A stretch of 64,000 nt of DNA from Microstegium vimineum. Taxonomy: Eukaryota; Streptophyta; Magnoliopsida; Poales; Poaceae. The notes beneath the pieces are model-generated. The model saw only the letters and a program-made list of their open reading frames with translations. It searched no databases and was not told the DNA's origin. The position numbers and the translations under genes are program-made. Location of the stretch: the NCBI GenBank assembly GCA_022036555.1, contig CM039141.1, forward strand, positions 4,313,773-4,377,772, in the 5' to 3' direction. This document shows positions 47,745 through 60,685 of this stretch, piece after piece (the stretch's first letter is position 1; each line of letters opens with the position of its first letter).

Positions 47745-48668
47745 TATCTAGTATTTTCAATATATGGCTAACTAAAAGCAATTCTCACATGATGCATTTT
47801 TATCAGATATGCATATATATATATATGCACCATAGCGCTACAATAACCATTACTTCTATAATAATCCTAGTTGTATTCATGTACCTTTGTGAGCCCTTTT
47901 TCCTGGATCAATCTAGTCTAGTGACAGGACATATAAACCTTTCCACACGGTGAGCAGAAACCACATATTATTTCACATTTCAACCCTATATCCACAAGGC
48001 ACATGCTTTGAACTTCGAAGCATAGCGGTGGCTTCCATGAACTCTTCCAACATAGCGTTTCCTACGGGTATAAAAAGATATTATTTTGCACACAAGCATT
48101 CCAGCCAACACTTTGTTGGGCTTTGGCGTGCTAAGGAGAATGAAGATCTCAAGGTCACAGAGAAAATTTGGCACACGGAGGGGGGATAGGCTTACCCTCA
48201 AGTCTGTAGCATGGTGGAGTGATTTTTTTCAAATACCATTGAAGATGCTCTTATTAGGTTGCGACAGTTCGAATTAAGTCCAATAATTTTTAATCAACTT
48301 CGTCAAATTTTAAGGTGTAAACTTAAAATTTTCTTTCTAGAGTCTTGACTTTTGACATAGGATCCACATGCAGACTTACTGTGCAAACGGGCATTGATTA
48401 GTTTCATGAAATTTTGAATCCTATTTTTAACAAATTTCAGATAATTCTGTTAAAATTTCAAAGCGTGTCGTGAGTTTTTTTAGAGTCCGGCTGGTCCGGT
48501 TGAGATATGTGAGAGAAAAACGTTTGGTCCCACCTGTCGGCGATCATCAAAACCAAAAAGATCGACCGCCATCGGTTGTCCGGTTGAGATATGTGAGGAG
48601 GTAGGAAAATGGAAAAGCACCAAAACTAGCAAACCCTACCTCCTCTCCTCCCCTTTCTCGCCGGCGAA
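47745..48668. other. 5' flank of the 27-kDa snRNP protein gene
   Basis: No other gene is visible. GAGAGAAAAACGTTTGGTCCCACCTGTCGG near 48510 is a typical grass intergenic motif, and the short leader before 48669 is GC-rich. Confidence 0.35.
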
Positions 48669-49235
48669 ATGTCCGACCGCCGCCGTGACAAGGAGAAGCC
48701 CCGCGACCGTGAAAAGGACCGCGACATCGACCGCCATCGCGACCGAGACCGGGACCGGGATCGGGACCGGGACAGGGATCGCGAGCGCGACCGCCGCCGC
48801 GAGCGCGAGCGGAAGCGCTCCCGTTCCCCGTCGGCAGACCGGGACCGCTCCCACCGCCGCCACTCCCACTCGCACCGAGGCCGTTCGTCCACCTCCCCCG
48901 ACGCTGGCCGCCACAAGCGCCGCCGCGAGGCGTCCCCTGCCACCGCCGACCACCACCACAAGGAGGTGGATAAGAAGACCGCCGACTCTCAAGCGACACC
49001 CAAGGACGGAGGGGACCCCGCGGCCGCGGCGGTGGGTGACGGCGATGTGGATGCCGAGGAACTGGAGATGATGAAGATGATGGGCATCCCCGTCGGGTTC
49101 GACTCCACCAAGGGAAAGTACGTGCCCGACGCCGACGTCAGCGGGGTGCGTGCCGTCACCAAGCGCCAACCGCGTCAGTACATGAACCGCCGCGGCGGAT
49201 TCAACCGCCCTCTTCCGCCAGAGTGCAACCGCTAA
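48669..49235 (+). CDS. SNRNP27: U4/U6.U5 tri-snRNP 27-kDa protein homologue
   Basis: A nuclear splicing protein of the tri-snRNP; in the known family the C-terminal domain acts near the U6 ACAGA/5' splice site region during B-complex activation. The 188-residue product has an RS/RD/RE-rich N terminus (residues ~1-85, long DRDRDR runs), an Ala/Lys linker, and the conserved C-terminal domain from about residue 134: EELEMMKMMGIPVGFDSTKGK, then KRQPRQYMNRRGGFNRPLPP. Length and domain order fit the family. A single open frame with ATG in GAAATGT context; upstream is a short GC-rich leader. AAAAG|GTCTGA at 49246-49248 and TTTTACAG at about 51999 could be an intron in the 3' UTR. Confidence 0.92.
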   Translation: MSDRRRDKEKPRDREKDRDIDRHRDRDRDRDRDRDRDRERDRRRERERKRSRSPSADRDRSHRRHSHSHRGRSSTSPDAGRHKRRREASPATADHHHKEVDKKTADSQATPKDGGDPAAAAVGDGDVDAEELEMMKMMGIPVGFDSTKGKYVPDADVSGVRAVTKRQPRQYMNRRGGFNRPLPPECNR

Positions 49236-49381
49236 GGAGGGGAAAAGGTCTGAATCTCTCCCTATCTCTATGTTGATAGTTAAGAACTCAAGATTATTTA
49301 AATTAGCATTTGATTGGGTTGCTGATCCAACTCGATTTTGCATCCTACTGAAAATCATGAGTTGTGCCTCTATTGTTTATA
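49236..49381. other. Probable 3' UTR or 3' UTR intron start
   Basis: Non-coding sequence between the stop and the next MITE. Confidence 0.3.
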
Positions 49382-49535
49382 CTCCCTCCACTCCAAATTA
49401 TAACTTATAAGACATTTTGGCTTTTCTAGATATATAACTTTTGTTATGCACTTAATTATACTGTATGTCTAGATATAAAATAAAAGCAATGTATCTAGAA
49501 ATGCCAAAATCTTTTATAATTTGGTATGGAGGGAG
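49382..49535. mobile_element. Stowaway MITE
   Basis: TA flanks; ends CTCCCTCCACTCCAAATTAT and the complementary ATAATTTGGTATGGAGGGAG. Confidence 0.88.
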
Positions 49536-51483
49536 TATAACTTTTGTGTTGATTTACTCTTGGGATTTCTTAAGGAGGAAATTTCTGTTTTCTGCGCCAT
49601 GCTTTTCATGCCAGGAATACTGTTTATATATGTATTGTGGAGTATTGTAGATAATAAATAATGATGTTATTGGGTAACTTTGGTCATACCTGTGCTATTT
49701 GACATCCACATCCACGAGATCTTTCCCCAATCCACACCCTCCCAATACCCATTTAAATTTAAATTACCCATACCCGATGGATAATGGGTAATAATTATTG
49801 GATATGGCCATATGGGTAACGGTTGACACGGAGGACATCTCTCTACGACTCTGCTTGGTCACTGGAAGACAATGGCCAGAGCAAAACAACGCTGATGTAA
49901 AAGCGTTAAGTGTAATTAGTGAAATGCAGACCTCTTTCCATAGGAAAAAGAACACGTGTACAAAAGATTGTTATTACATTTTTTTGTCAACTTAAAATAC
50001 TGTCAGTTTGTATGATGAACTGTAAAAATAATGATGCGGACCAAAAAATATTAATGTTTTCGTAGCTGTTGCAATGGAGACATCAACCGTAGATATCTAT
50101 TGACGAAGCATATATCTACTAGTTTCATTTTACTTTACAGATAAATAAATAGATAGACTTTGGCCAGCTAATTTTCTTTTGTAGTGCCAACCTATTCTAC
50201 TATTCAACTTGCACTTCTTCATCGACATGCTTTTATAACTCTTTCTTTCCTTCTAATTGTTCATTGGCTGAAATACAAAAAAAGAGTCAGCAAATAATAA
50301 AGAGATGGCCAGATATGGTTTAATGCAGTACAATCCATTCATAAAGATAAAAAAAAAATATCTGTCAAAATGACAGCAACACATGCAACAAGCACTTAGC
50401 CATACCTATGTATTATGAAAAAAAAAACTTAATGTCCACATTTGGTCAAATTAAGAGGACTCAAATTTAAACTTCCAGAAAAGGCATCTTATTTTGGATA
50501 AATCATCATCCATACTTCCATGTTGTCAAGTGACAGTGTGACAAATCAACACTAATAATCGTACAGAAGCGTTAGAGCTTAATCATACAGAGCTTGATCG
50601 TGCAGAAGACATGTTCAGCCCAGCAAACACATAATTAGCTAGAACTGCACATACTAAGAGGCCAACAACAGAAGCATTAGAGCTTACCTCCTGCAATATG
50701 TCTAATCATCAGGTTTGTATCCTGTAGCAGGTAATAAATATTAAGTTGTGTTTGACAGCTGTTCAGTACCTCAGACAATCAATAGTGTATCTATTGATTT
50801 CAATAAACTAAAACACCAACAGCAGATACACAATTGTTTCATTGTAAGTCAATCAGCAGGTCTATTTTTATCTGCAGTTGGCTGGTAAATTCACCAGCAG
50901 AACCAGAAATGTACCTGCCTGTTTGTCAAAATTTCATACTTAAATGGAGAACAGGAAAATGTGCAGCAAGTACTTACTATTGCTAAATGGTTAGCTGGAC
51001 TCTTTTAGAGTACTTACTGCATGCTGAAAGCTGGTCTGCTCAAGTTATGGTTTTGGACTCTGAATTTTAAAAATTTTAAGTCACTAAGTTATACTTCTAG
51101 CCTACATATACCACCATCTTCTGGTGTTGCATACTCTTTTTGGTACAGAGGGAGTAGACGATAAGTATTTTGTTTGTTTGTTTGTGTGTGTGTATTAATA
51201 TATATATATATCCCAATAACCTAATAATGCTATTAACAAGAATCATTTGCTGTTATTTAATTTTGTTTTGAAACAATTACCTTCTTCCAATCACAACTAT
51301 AGGCCCATTAGGACATTGACATGTGTTCCATATTGCACTTTGACTGACAATATTATTACAAACATATTGTATTAAATAGTAGTTGTATATTATTAAAGCA
51401 TTCTTCATGGGGTTATCAGGCTTGACTTGGTGTGGTCTTCAAGATCACACTTTGATCACTAGTTTCGCTTAAAATACATAATA
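49536..51483. other. Non-coding AT-rich DNA
   Basis: No protein-like frame. May be intronic if the snRNP gene's 3' UTR is spliced to about 52000. A lone Stowaway-like end ACAGAGGGAGTA sits near 51147. Confidence 0.35.
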
Positions 51484-51635
51484 CTCCCTCCGTTCCAAAT
51501 TATAAGTCACTTTGACTTTTTTTGGTACATCGAATTTGCTATGTATCTAGATACATATGTTAGTCTAGATACATAGTAAAATGGATGTACCAAAAGTCAA
51601 AGAGACTTATAATTTGGAAGTTGGAACGGAGGGAG
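51484..51635. mobile_element. Stowaway MITE
   Basis: TA flanks; ends CTCCCTCCGTTCCAAATTAT and the complementary TTGGAACGGAGGGAG, a near-consensus copy. Confidence 0.92.
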
Positions 51636-53220
51636 TACATGGCAACAAAAGTTTGATCATTAGAAACTTAGAAAGTATTTGTAAATACAAATCCAATGTA
51701 ACAGCTTTTGTACTATAAACTCTTCATATGATTAGGCTAATTGTTGATCAAAGATAAAAAAGTTCAAATTTTGAAATGTATGCATTGCCTTATATATTGG
51801 AGCAGGATATCAAACTTGTATTGTTAATCTATTAAAAAATTCAATATTGATGGTCAAAGTTTAAAAAGTTTGGCCTGAAACCTTGATGAACTTGTATTTG
51901 TGATCAGAGGAAGTATGGTCTAAGTTCTTGACAGCTAGTGTAGATGATTTCCTGAATAATATTAACTGATTATTTTCTTTTCTTTTTAATGTTTTACAGG
52001 ATCATGCGCCAACACAAAGATGTGCTGATTTTGGGTACCGGTTACTCTGTTACTGGACAGTGTAGGAGATGAGCCACTGCTGAGCATGTATAAACCTTGA
52101 TGGCTATTTACTTTGCAAAACACTGTAGAATGATATCCTGTTCTCTTTTGTCATCGTTTATTCTGTGTGTATTCCAGGAAAACAGAATTTGGTGGCTCAT
52201 TTTGAAACTATGGCTTTACAGCTTTAACGTGATGTTTCTGGCTTTCTGCATGCAATTTGGTGAGCCTCAAGCAATGCTTGTGCAGTCCTTTGATTCTTGA
52301 TTTCCACCGCTTACATTTATGTCTGTTCTTAGCATTTGTTTCAGGTAATCGGGCATGCACCACATGGATTCCCAAATGAAACTGCTTTTGCTTTTAGTTG
52401 TATGCTTTTGCTTTGCAATTAAAATTATTGGTAATGGACATGAGTGCATTTGTAATTATAAGTTTCAAAGATCTTTCTGAGCTCTAGCAGAAACCTAACA
52501 GTCCTGTTCTTTCATTAATATGTAGAACAACTCCGGTAATAATAATATAAGTTTAGGCTACTGCATTAGATCCAGAATTATGGTTTGAGGGAGTGATTAA
52601 CCAGTTTATGATTTGAGGGAGTGATAGGGCGATGGTTTGAGGTTGCTAGATCAGTTACCAATTCCTTTATGCTCGAATGGTTGTTTCATGTAAGTTTGTT
52701 GTGGCGTGAAGTGACCACAAATAGAAGAAATAATAAAAAAAATGCATGAACAGTAAAATGCAGGGACTGTGTTTTAGTTTTTTTTTTTATATGTGTTGAG
52801 GGAGAATGGTTTAGTTTATATGCAGATGCTGCGATCCTCACAATTTACCGTGGCTCCTGTCATGCGCTGTTTAGCAGTAAACATCTTCATCTGTCTGGAA
52901 TGGTCTCTGTTCGGTGCCAATTGGGTGAACCCTTGTTCACTGCAATGTGGCCTTTCTTGCTAGACGCGTTAAACTTGCTTTTTAGTTTTGAACATGGTAC
53001 TGTAATTTTGTTGCTAAGCAATGAAATTCGGCTATGTCGTTATGAAAAAAAAGGTTACATCATTCGCACCCTTCAGTTTATGTTTAACCAGCCCAGACTC
53101 CATAAGTTTAGAGCACCACCCCCAGAAAAACCAACACAGAGAGTACGCTAAACACCTTCCACTGCTGTTACATGTCCATCCTCGATAGATCCACACATTT
53201 ACCAGAAAGAACTGCGTCTT

Positions 53221-53325
53221 CCAAAGTAGTAGCCCTTGATAACCTCTCAGCTTCAACAGGAATGTGACTTCAAAAGTTGTAGCCCTTGAAAACCTCTCAG
53301 CTTCAACAGCAGTGTGACTGCTCTT
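53221..53325. repeat. Two-copy 50-bp tandem repeat
   Basis: TAGCCCTTGA-AACCTCTCAGCTTCAACAG recurs with a 50-base offset. Confidence 0.8.
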
Positions 53326-53362
53326 ATACAATTGAGGTTAACATGCATATGATGCTCATGAT

Positions 53363-53466
53363 GATTATGATAATTACCGTATCACGGCAGGATCATGGCA
53401 TTATTATGATTTAGATTATGATAATTACCATATCACGATGGGATCGTGACATTATTATGAAATAAA
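53363..53466. repeat. Two-copy 51-bp tandem repeat
   Basis: GATTATGATAATTACC-TATCACG recurs at 53363 and 53414. Confidence 0.8.
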
Positions 53467-53864
53467 TCGGTGATCAGATTATTCATGCAAGTCAAACCTT
53501 ATTTCCTATTTTATAGAATGATGCGATAGAGTGGATAAGATGCTCATGTGCACGAAATGGCCGTGGGCGACAGTGGTGCCGGCGTTCTCCTCCCGCATGC
53601 CGGGAGTGCGCCGACTGCCTTCTCCTGCTGTCCGCCCGCAGCAGCAACATCTATCTGCTCCGCGTTGCCCTACATCGCCACGGCGGCACGACGCGGCGAC
53701 GCGCTTCTCGCTCGCCTCCACGGGAGAGTACATACGCATGGTCGTGTGGACGTCGCCCACGTCGTCAGAAACTCGCCGTCGGCCCCGCGCGCGCTGCCGC
53801 CGGAGAAGGCGTGCCTGCGCGCTGAACTGCAGCTAAGACTGGTCGCAATACTGAACTACCTTTA

Positions 53865-56702
53865 GGGCTCCTTTGGATGCTGAGGAGATAAATACACGTG
53901 GGTTTGAGTCCCCAATGGGTTTTCTTCCCTGTACATGCCACCCTCTCCCCCCGGGAGGAAATTCCCGACGGCCATTTGGGAGTCACGGGGATTAAAATCC
54001 CTTCCAGCCAAAAAAAATTAGAAAACTCAGGAAAAAACAAAGAATTCAAAAATGTAGCTTTGATCATCAAAATCAATACCACCGATATAATCTCTAGTAC
54101 ACATTTATGTGTCATTTCATATAAAAAGGTCACCTTCATATTCAAAGTGTATAAAGGCTATACTTGTTACAACACACTTGTGCTCATAAAGTAATAAACA
54201 AGATATCTAAGTCGATCAAAGATTATGAACCACAAGATAATCCACAACTAAAGCTGCTGCATTGAATAGATGAATCGTGATGTTGTTAGAAGTCCTGCCT
54301 TTTGTATTCCTCCACGTTGCATCAATATTTGGGCGACACAATGCCAAAGCCGCTGCATTAACAAGGGAAACTGTAAATATATAAAAAAAAACTTAATTTG
54401 TTTATATGAATGTTCCTCTAGTTATCTATTGGTTGTTTCATATTAGCCCTAGCTCCTAACCAAAATTCTACTAGAGAACTGCAATTCCAAAGTATTAAAA
54501 TCCCAAGATGATTAGCCTAGCTCCTAACCATAATAGGATTAGTCCTGCTGATCATAGTATAAATTATACTATGAGATCACACAACAAATTTCAAAGTACA
54601 GAACTGCAATTAAAATGGGTTGACATGCAGTAACAAGATCAACATATTGCATATTGGTTGAGAAGTGAAAAAAACTGAAATTTCTGGAAAGTGAATGGAA
54701 ATGTCACAACTGAATTTTTTTGCAATAGACAGTTAAGATCCAGTAACGATACAAGATGGGTCAGCATAAGCAAATCCAATAATTTCTATATTCAAAGAAA
54801 ATAATGAAAATTCCAAGACAAGATATAAAAGAGTACATTAAACAAAGCTCTCCTATTTATAGTGCTTCGGATTGTCCTGAACAAACAAAGTATACTTTTT
54901 TTCTCTAACATATGTCAGCACACTACACACATGACTAAGATGAGAACCCTAAACTCCAAGAAGAGTTAACTATAATTCAACAACTATATATTAAAACTAC
55001 ATAAAGTCTCTGAATGTCAGCTATAACACACAGTAGGAAAGTTCAACAGAGCTAACTGAACAACTGACTTGCAGCAACAAGTTTACTGATCCCTCACAAC
55101 TAATTCACGACATGAAAGCTGAGATATTAGCCTACTTATGTATTTATAATACAGTATGTCATAACTTGTTTTCTTTCGCGACAACAAAGGATATAGGCTT
55201 GTTTGAGAACAAAACGGACACTAATTAAACTAAACAGAGATTGAATGAGACAAAATGGAGGGCCTAACCATCATGTCTACAGCACAATAATAGCACTCGT
55301 GTTTATATCACCCACATTGTTCAGAGATAGCACATGCTTAGCCGATACATGCACTGTAAAATGAGTCGACTCCATAACCACACAGATATCATAAGGTACT
55401 GACAGCTAAAGAAGTGGAAAAATATGCTCATAACCATCTTAGATATGCCAAATGAAGACAACTTAAAATTGTCAACAAAAATATGCTAATAAACATCTTA
55501 GATATGCCACATGAATGTTCATACAATCAGACCCAAAAAAGTTTTTTTTTATTTTGGTGGAGAACACACAACAGAAATTTTGAACGCACTAGAAAATAAG
55601 ATGTTGAATATTCAATCAAAATTGTACTCCTTATTACACACTCCGAATTTAAGACTTTGTACTATATGCAAAATACAGTCGAAACTGCTCCAGTCCTTAA
55701 ATCGTATCACATCTAGGGATAAGATGCTCTAGTCCAATAAGTTTATCCCAACAAACTACTCCCAATCCCGATGCTCGTCGTCCTGACACTAATTAAAAGC
55801 ACTTGTTCATTTGAAAAACTGGGCAAACTAAGTCACAGGTAGCACTACTAATTTTAATTTTGCAAGACAAATTAAATTAGACACCGGTACTAAATATACA
55901 TGAACTTCACAACAAAATGATTTATTAGCTCTATTGAGGCCAAAAAACTATGGTATGTGCCCTTCACGGTGCACTCGTGCCCAAGAATGTGCCTGTATAG
56001 CACCCTCCCCATCGCAATAAATTGCTCAATGAACAGGATAAAAACACAATATGATGTACAAGCCTAGAACAATATTCAATCCAAAGCACCAGCCATGCCC
56101 AAGAACCGGAATCGGCCCCCCAATTCATCTATCCATCTATCCATTCAATTTGTTTCGAAAAATTAAGGATTGAAGACCAACAAATCTAAGAAGAAACACA
56201 CAACAAGAGGATGAGGACGAGGTGCCCAACCTGTGCCTAGAGACCACACACGATCCGGCTGGCCAGGGACGTAGCAGGCACAACCAGAGGCGGCGGCGAT
56301 GGCGGTGCGACGAGAGATCTAGGAAGTGCGCACGGACCGAAGTCGGAGTAGAATCCGGGAGTGGCGGCGGTGGCGTGACGAGGGGCCGGGACGACGACGG
56401 CTGGCGCAAATGATGGAGCGGCGGCGCTCAAACCCTAGTCGCCATGGTTTCCTTGGTGAGGCGACACGGGAAGTATCAAGGAGCACCGAGCAGGAGACGG
56501 GGAGAGAAATAAACGGGTCCGGAGGAGTTGTTTTCGTCCCCCGTCGATTGACGCGGATAGGGACTAGAAGGCACGTGCTTTTTCTGACTCGGATGATTCC
56601 AAACGGGCACCGGGTCTAGATAGGGAAGCAAATGCGCGGAGGTTTCTCCACGCGCGGATCGGACAGGTATTCTTACGGGTATTGGACTATCCAAACAAGG
56701 CC
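53865..56702. mobile_element. Candidate non-autonomous PIF/Harbinger element
   Basis: Left end GGGCTCCTTTGGATGC, right end (complement) GGCCTTGTTTGGATAG, both of the Harbinger type. TTA occurs on both outer sides (53862-53864, 56703-56705). The interior is AT-rich with no transposase. The last 500 bases are GC-rich and, on the minus strand, leader-like (ACTAGGGTTTGAG near 56440), echoing the right end of the element at 1-3380. The two ends are far apart, so the pairing is inferred. Confidence 0.5.
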
Positions 56703-56705
56703 TTA

Positions 56706-57503
56706 CAGGGAAAAAAACACGCACCGCTGCACTCTATCGTCTTTGCGCTACAGCAGGCGCGCTGCATGCGTCGTAGCGGATGGCAGAAGGATGGGCCAGG
56801 CAGCTGAGTTGGCGGGGCCCTGTCCTCGTTTTGTGTGCAAAGCTGCTTCAATTAGCTAAAAAAACTTATAACTCACAAACTAAATAACCAAATTAAATTT
56901 CATTTGCACCATTAAATTTATTTCAATAAACTCTTTAAAACAAGATCTCACATTAATATATTTTAAAAAAAGTGATAAATAGGTCCTACGGTTAATAGTT
57001 GGTATAGAGTATGGGATATAGAAAATGATGAGTGCAGAAGAAAGATGGATAAAGAAAAGAATCTAGATGACTAGGACGAATAAAGAATGAATTTAGAGGA
57101 TTAGCCGTGCGCGGACAGTCTAGAAAAGATGACCCGCTGTCATGTCACAGTGTCATCAAGCCATCAACGTCGTCAGGTCGCGTTGCCAGCGGTACTAGCA
57201 CTCACAATCACAACATTTCACGACGTGGCCGGCATACCTGGTGCCCAGCTGAGCCTGCTGTGTTTTTCCATGTCCATTCAAAAACTTTAAGTCAGGTCAC
57301 ATATCATGTTTAATCATTAAATATAGATACACATAATTAATTACATAATTTATATTTTTTAATAAATTTTTTAAGTTTAATCAGTTCATTATTAGATACT
57401 CGTTGCTTGAGTAACACATGTGTTAATAATATATTAATTAGCCTTAATAAATTCTATAATTTATATTAATCATTTTACACCGTGGATTCTATAATTTATT
57501 TTT
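56706..57503. other. Intergenic; no gene seen
   Basis: AT-rich in its second half. Nothing recognised. Confidence 0.35.
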
Positions 57504-57506
57504 TTA

Positions 57507-58131
57507 GGTATTGTTTGGTATAGCTCTGTCTCATTAGTGAAACTGATTTTTTTATAGAAAATATACTCCATCTGTCCGTCAAAGGATGCAATCGTAGCTC
57601 CTTCCTCTTATCCATCAAAGAATGCAATTGTAGCTCTGCAGCCTAGGATGTGATGGAGACCTGTTGTACTTGGCTCAGTGTAAAAGGAAATTGTGTGGTT
57701 GTGCTTGTGACACGTGCCCAGAAACAAAAGAACAGAGCTATTCGCGTGAACGTGTTGGAAAGAGTAGAAAAGCTAGGGGCACATGCATCATTTCGCGTTC
57801 CCGCTAACTCTGCCTGGGGAATCTAGAACTGCTTTCATTTGCGGATGAAGGGAGTATTTATGAGCAACTCTTTAGGTGAAGTTAAGCTATTTTAAAAAAA
57901 ACTGTTTGGCAAAATAGCTTTACTAACAACTTTATATGTGGATACGAGAGAGAGAAAGGGAGAGAGAGCTATATTAAGTTACTATTTTCAACTTCATCCC
58001 ACTTCATATTTTTGTGAGAGAGGAAGAAAAACAGCTTCATCGGTGAAGCTGATTTGAAAATAGGTGTTTGACAAAAAACAACTCGATCATAACAGTTTCA
58101 TGAAGCTGTTGTAAGTTGTACCGAATAAACC
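57507..58131. mobile_element. Tourist-like MITE with nested Stowaway
   Basis: Ends GGTATTGTTTGGTATAGCT and, on the complement, GGTTTATTCGGTACAACTT. TTA flanks both sides (57504-57506, 58132-58134). Paired GTGAAACTGATTTTT / TTTCATGAAGCTG segments lie just inside. Confidence 0.6.
57566..57854. mobile_element. Stowaway MITE nested in the Tourist-like element
   Basis: TA flanks; ends CTCCATCTGTCCGTCAAAG and the complementary TTGCGGATGAAGGGAG. Confidence 0.7.
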
Positions 58132-58134
58132 TTA

Positions 58135-58406
58135 ATATTCGAATCCAATCTGTCTTTGTTTTTCATAAAAAACACGAAACTGTTGTGATCTAGCTTTTTT
58201 TTTTTCAAACACCTCTTTTTAAATCGACGGTAAGCATTATTCAGCGAATCATGGAAAGTTCGGTCGCACTCGCACAGTACATCGCCAATAATTATCTGAC
58301 CTGAGCTTCGTTATATCAACACGACTACACGAGACACACCAGCACTCGCACAGAACACTTTTGTTTTATGCCGGCCTCATCTCCGTTGAGCGGCCTGCTG
58401 CCGGCG
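58135..58406. other. 5' flank of the ADH-like gene remnant
   Basis: AT-rich, then GC-richer towards the ATG. No clear promoter element. Confidence 0.3.
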
Positions 58407-59904
58407 ATGATGCAGCCGGACAACGCTGCTGGCAAGCCGATCCGATGAAAGGTACGCCGTCTACACTGACTCGATGTACACACGCACGAATGCATCGTCG
58501 CCGGCCTTGTGATCGTCTCCGCGTGACCTCGTCGGTTGAGCAGCGGCGGTGAGCATGGCGCCGGGGCAGCCGCTGGAGATGGAGGAGGTGGAGGTGGCGC
58601 CGCCGCGGGCGCACGAGGTCCGCGTCAGGATCGTCTGCACCTCGCTCTGCCACACGAACGTCACCTTCTGGCGCATGAAGGTACGGGTGCCGGCCGGCAA
58701 ATCGGCCGGCAAATCTTTATATTCTAGCTTGCCACATAAATAAAGAAATGATTCTCGTTATGATCAGTTCTCTACCAATCTTTATCAGTTCTTCAACAAA
58801 ATCGGTTGAAATGTCAGTTGCGTGCTGAGTGCCAGAACATAATCGATAGGACCTGAAAAACAAAAAAACATGTCTTCTGATAAAATATAGTGGATGCACT
58901 ATGAATATGCAACATTTAAGATATTTGGAAAACTTCTAAATAATTTTTTTTGTTTCTCTCTTTTTTCATCAGAGAGATAGATGTTTTACACTGAATTATT
59001 TTTCTATAATTTCACATATTTCTTAAATATATATACCATTTTTATTCCTTCTTGCAGGATTTTCCGGGCATGTTTCCATCTATACTGGACCATGAAGCAA
59101 TCGGGTAAAAGAAAAACTGCTTGCAGGATATTGGAATCATAGTGACGCAATACATGAATGCATGCTTTATATGTGTTTGGGTCAGCTATGCATCGTATAT
59201 TAGCACTCACTCCATTCAAACATTTCAGTTCACTTTATTAGCTGTGGCTAAGTTAAATTACTAAGTTTGTTTAAAATATATTGGCATCTACAAGTTTAAA
59301 TAGATATACTATCAAGACATATTTTTATTGATAATTTAATGAAACTAATTTAATGACATTGGTCAAAATTAAACTAGTTTTAATTTATGAGAAAGTTAAA
59401 GTGATGTATAAGTTTAAATGGAAGAAGTGGATTTTGCAATCACCCGTTAAATTCAAATAGGATGGACTGCTGCCACAACATTTAACAATTTGTTTTTTTT
59501 TCTAAAAAAAAGTTGTGACAATCCCACACCACAACCCCTCTCTCACTACAGCTTTTTCCCATTTTGACATTGCAAAAAGAACAAAACATTTTATTAATGT
59601 TATGAAAATTATGCACAATTTTGGTTTAAGGACATCTAACACAGTAACACGGTACCAAAGCTAAGGGCACTCCCAATGCAGACTCTATCATAGAGTCTAA
59701 ACCTATTTATTATCTCGAATATTGTAGACTTGGAGTCTAAATAAGACTTGGAGTCTTATTTTTTCACCCTATCTCTTTAATAAATATACTGTCACATCAT
59801 CAAAATACCATAAATAAGTGGTAATTGATAGTCTTGGACTTTATGATAGAGTCTTGTATTGGGAGTACCCTAAGGATACACTACAGACTACTCCGTATGT
59901 TGTA

Positions 59905-60164
59905 CTCCCTCCATCCCAAATTGTAAGTCATTCTAAGAATCTTGGAGAGTCAAAGCATCTCAAGTTTGACCAAGAATTATAGACAAAACTATAAAAATTT
60001 ATAACATCAAATAGGTATACTATGAAAATATAATTGATAACGAATCTAATGATACTTATTTGACATCATAAATATTATTTTATTGTTATATAAGTTTGGT
60101 CAAACTTGAGAAACTTTGACTCTTCAAAATTTTTGGAATGATTTACAATTTAAGGATGAAGGAG
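59905..60164. mobile_element. Stowaway MITE
   Basis: TA flanks; ends CTCCCTCCATCCCAAATTGT and the complementary TTACAATTTAAGGATGAAGGAG. Close relative of the copy at 27505. Confidence 0.85.
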
Positions 60165-60334
60165 TACATATCTGAGACGGTTGGGCACCCGTCACTAGTG
60201 CTATCCACATCTCACACACGTAAAATGTGCATTCGTTTTGGTTCCCCGTCACTAAAATCTCAATCAAAAAGGTTAACAGAATAGTCAACATCGCACGATC
60301 GCAAGTAAAAAAGATCAATCTTTTATAGCCACGA

Positions 60335-60335
<1 letters not shown>

Positions 60336-60410
<75 letters not shown>
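60336..60410. repeat. (TA)n microsatellite
   Basis: About 37 uninterrupted AT units. Confidence 0.95.
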
Positions 60411-60415
<5 letters not shown>

Positions 60416-60539
60416 AATATAAATTACATTATATTGGTGATCAAAATATTCGTGTAGGTCCAACCTCATTTTATATTTTGCTATTAGGAAGATGCGATAA
60501 TTAATAGTGGTTAGGATAAGATAAGAGAGCGTGGATGAG

Positions 60540-60543
<4 letters not shown>

Positions 60544-60609
<66 letters not shown>
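60544..60609. repeat. (TA)n microsatellite
   Basis: About 33 AT units, 130 bases after the previous one. Confidence 0.95.
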
Positions 60610-60612
<3 letters not shown>

Positions 60613-60685
60613 ATTATGGTCAACTGAGCTACTAGTACTGATTGTAATTATTACTATTGCTGACAATGCGTGGTTAATTAATTAT

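Larger units (their letters stand above)
51636..53861. other. Intergenic, with a GC-rich block at 53530-53850
   Basis: 52000-52500 could be a 3' UTR exon of the snRNP gene. 53530-53850 is coding-like in composition but no family is recognised (frames show SLASTGEYIRMVVWTSPTSS), so it may be a gene fragment. Otherwise no gene. Confidence 0.3.

Noticed and set aside
48636..49358. Long minus-strand and alternate-frame products over the RS-rich gene
   Set aside because: They mirror the Arg/Asp repeats of the real snRNP protein gene and have no conserved motif.
59212..59440. Degraded Stowaway element
   Set aside because: Ends CTCACTCCATTCAAACATTTCAG and a partial inverse are visible, but TIR identity is too low to call.
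60410..60613. Ile/Tyr repeat protein from the TA tract
   Set aside because: Pure translation of a dinucleotide repeat.
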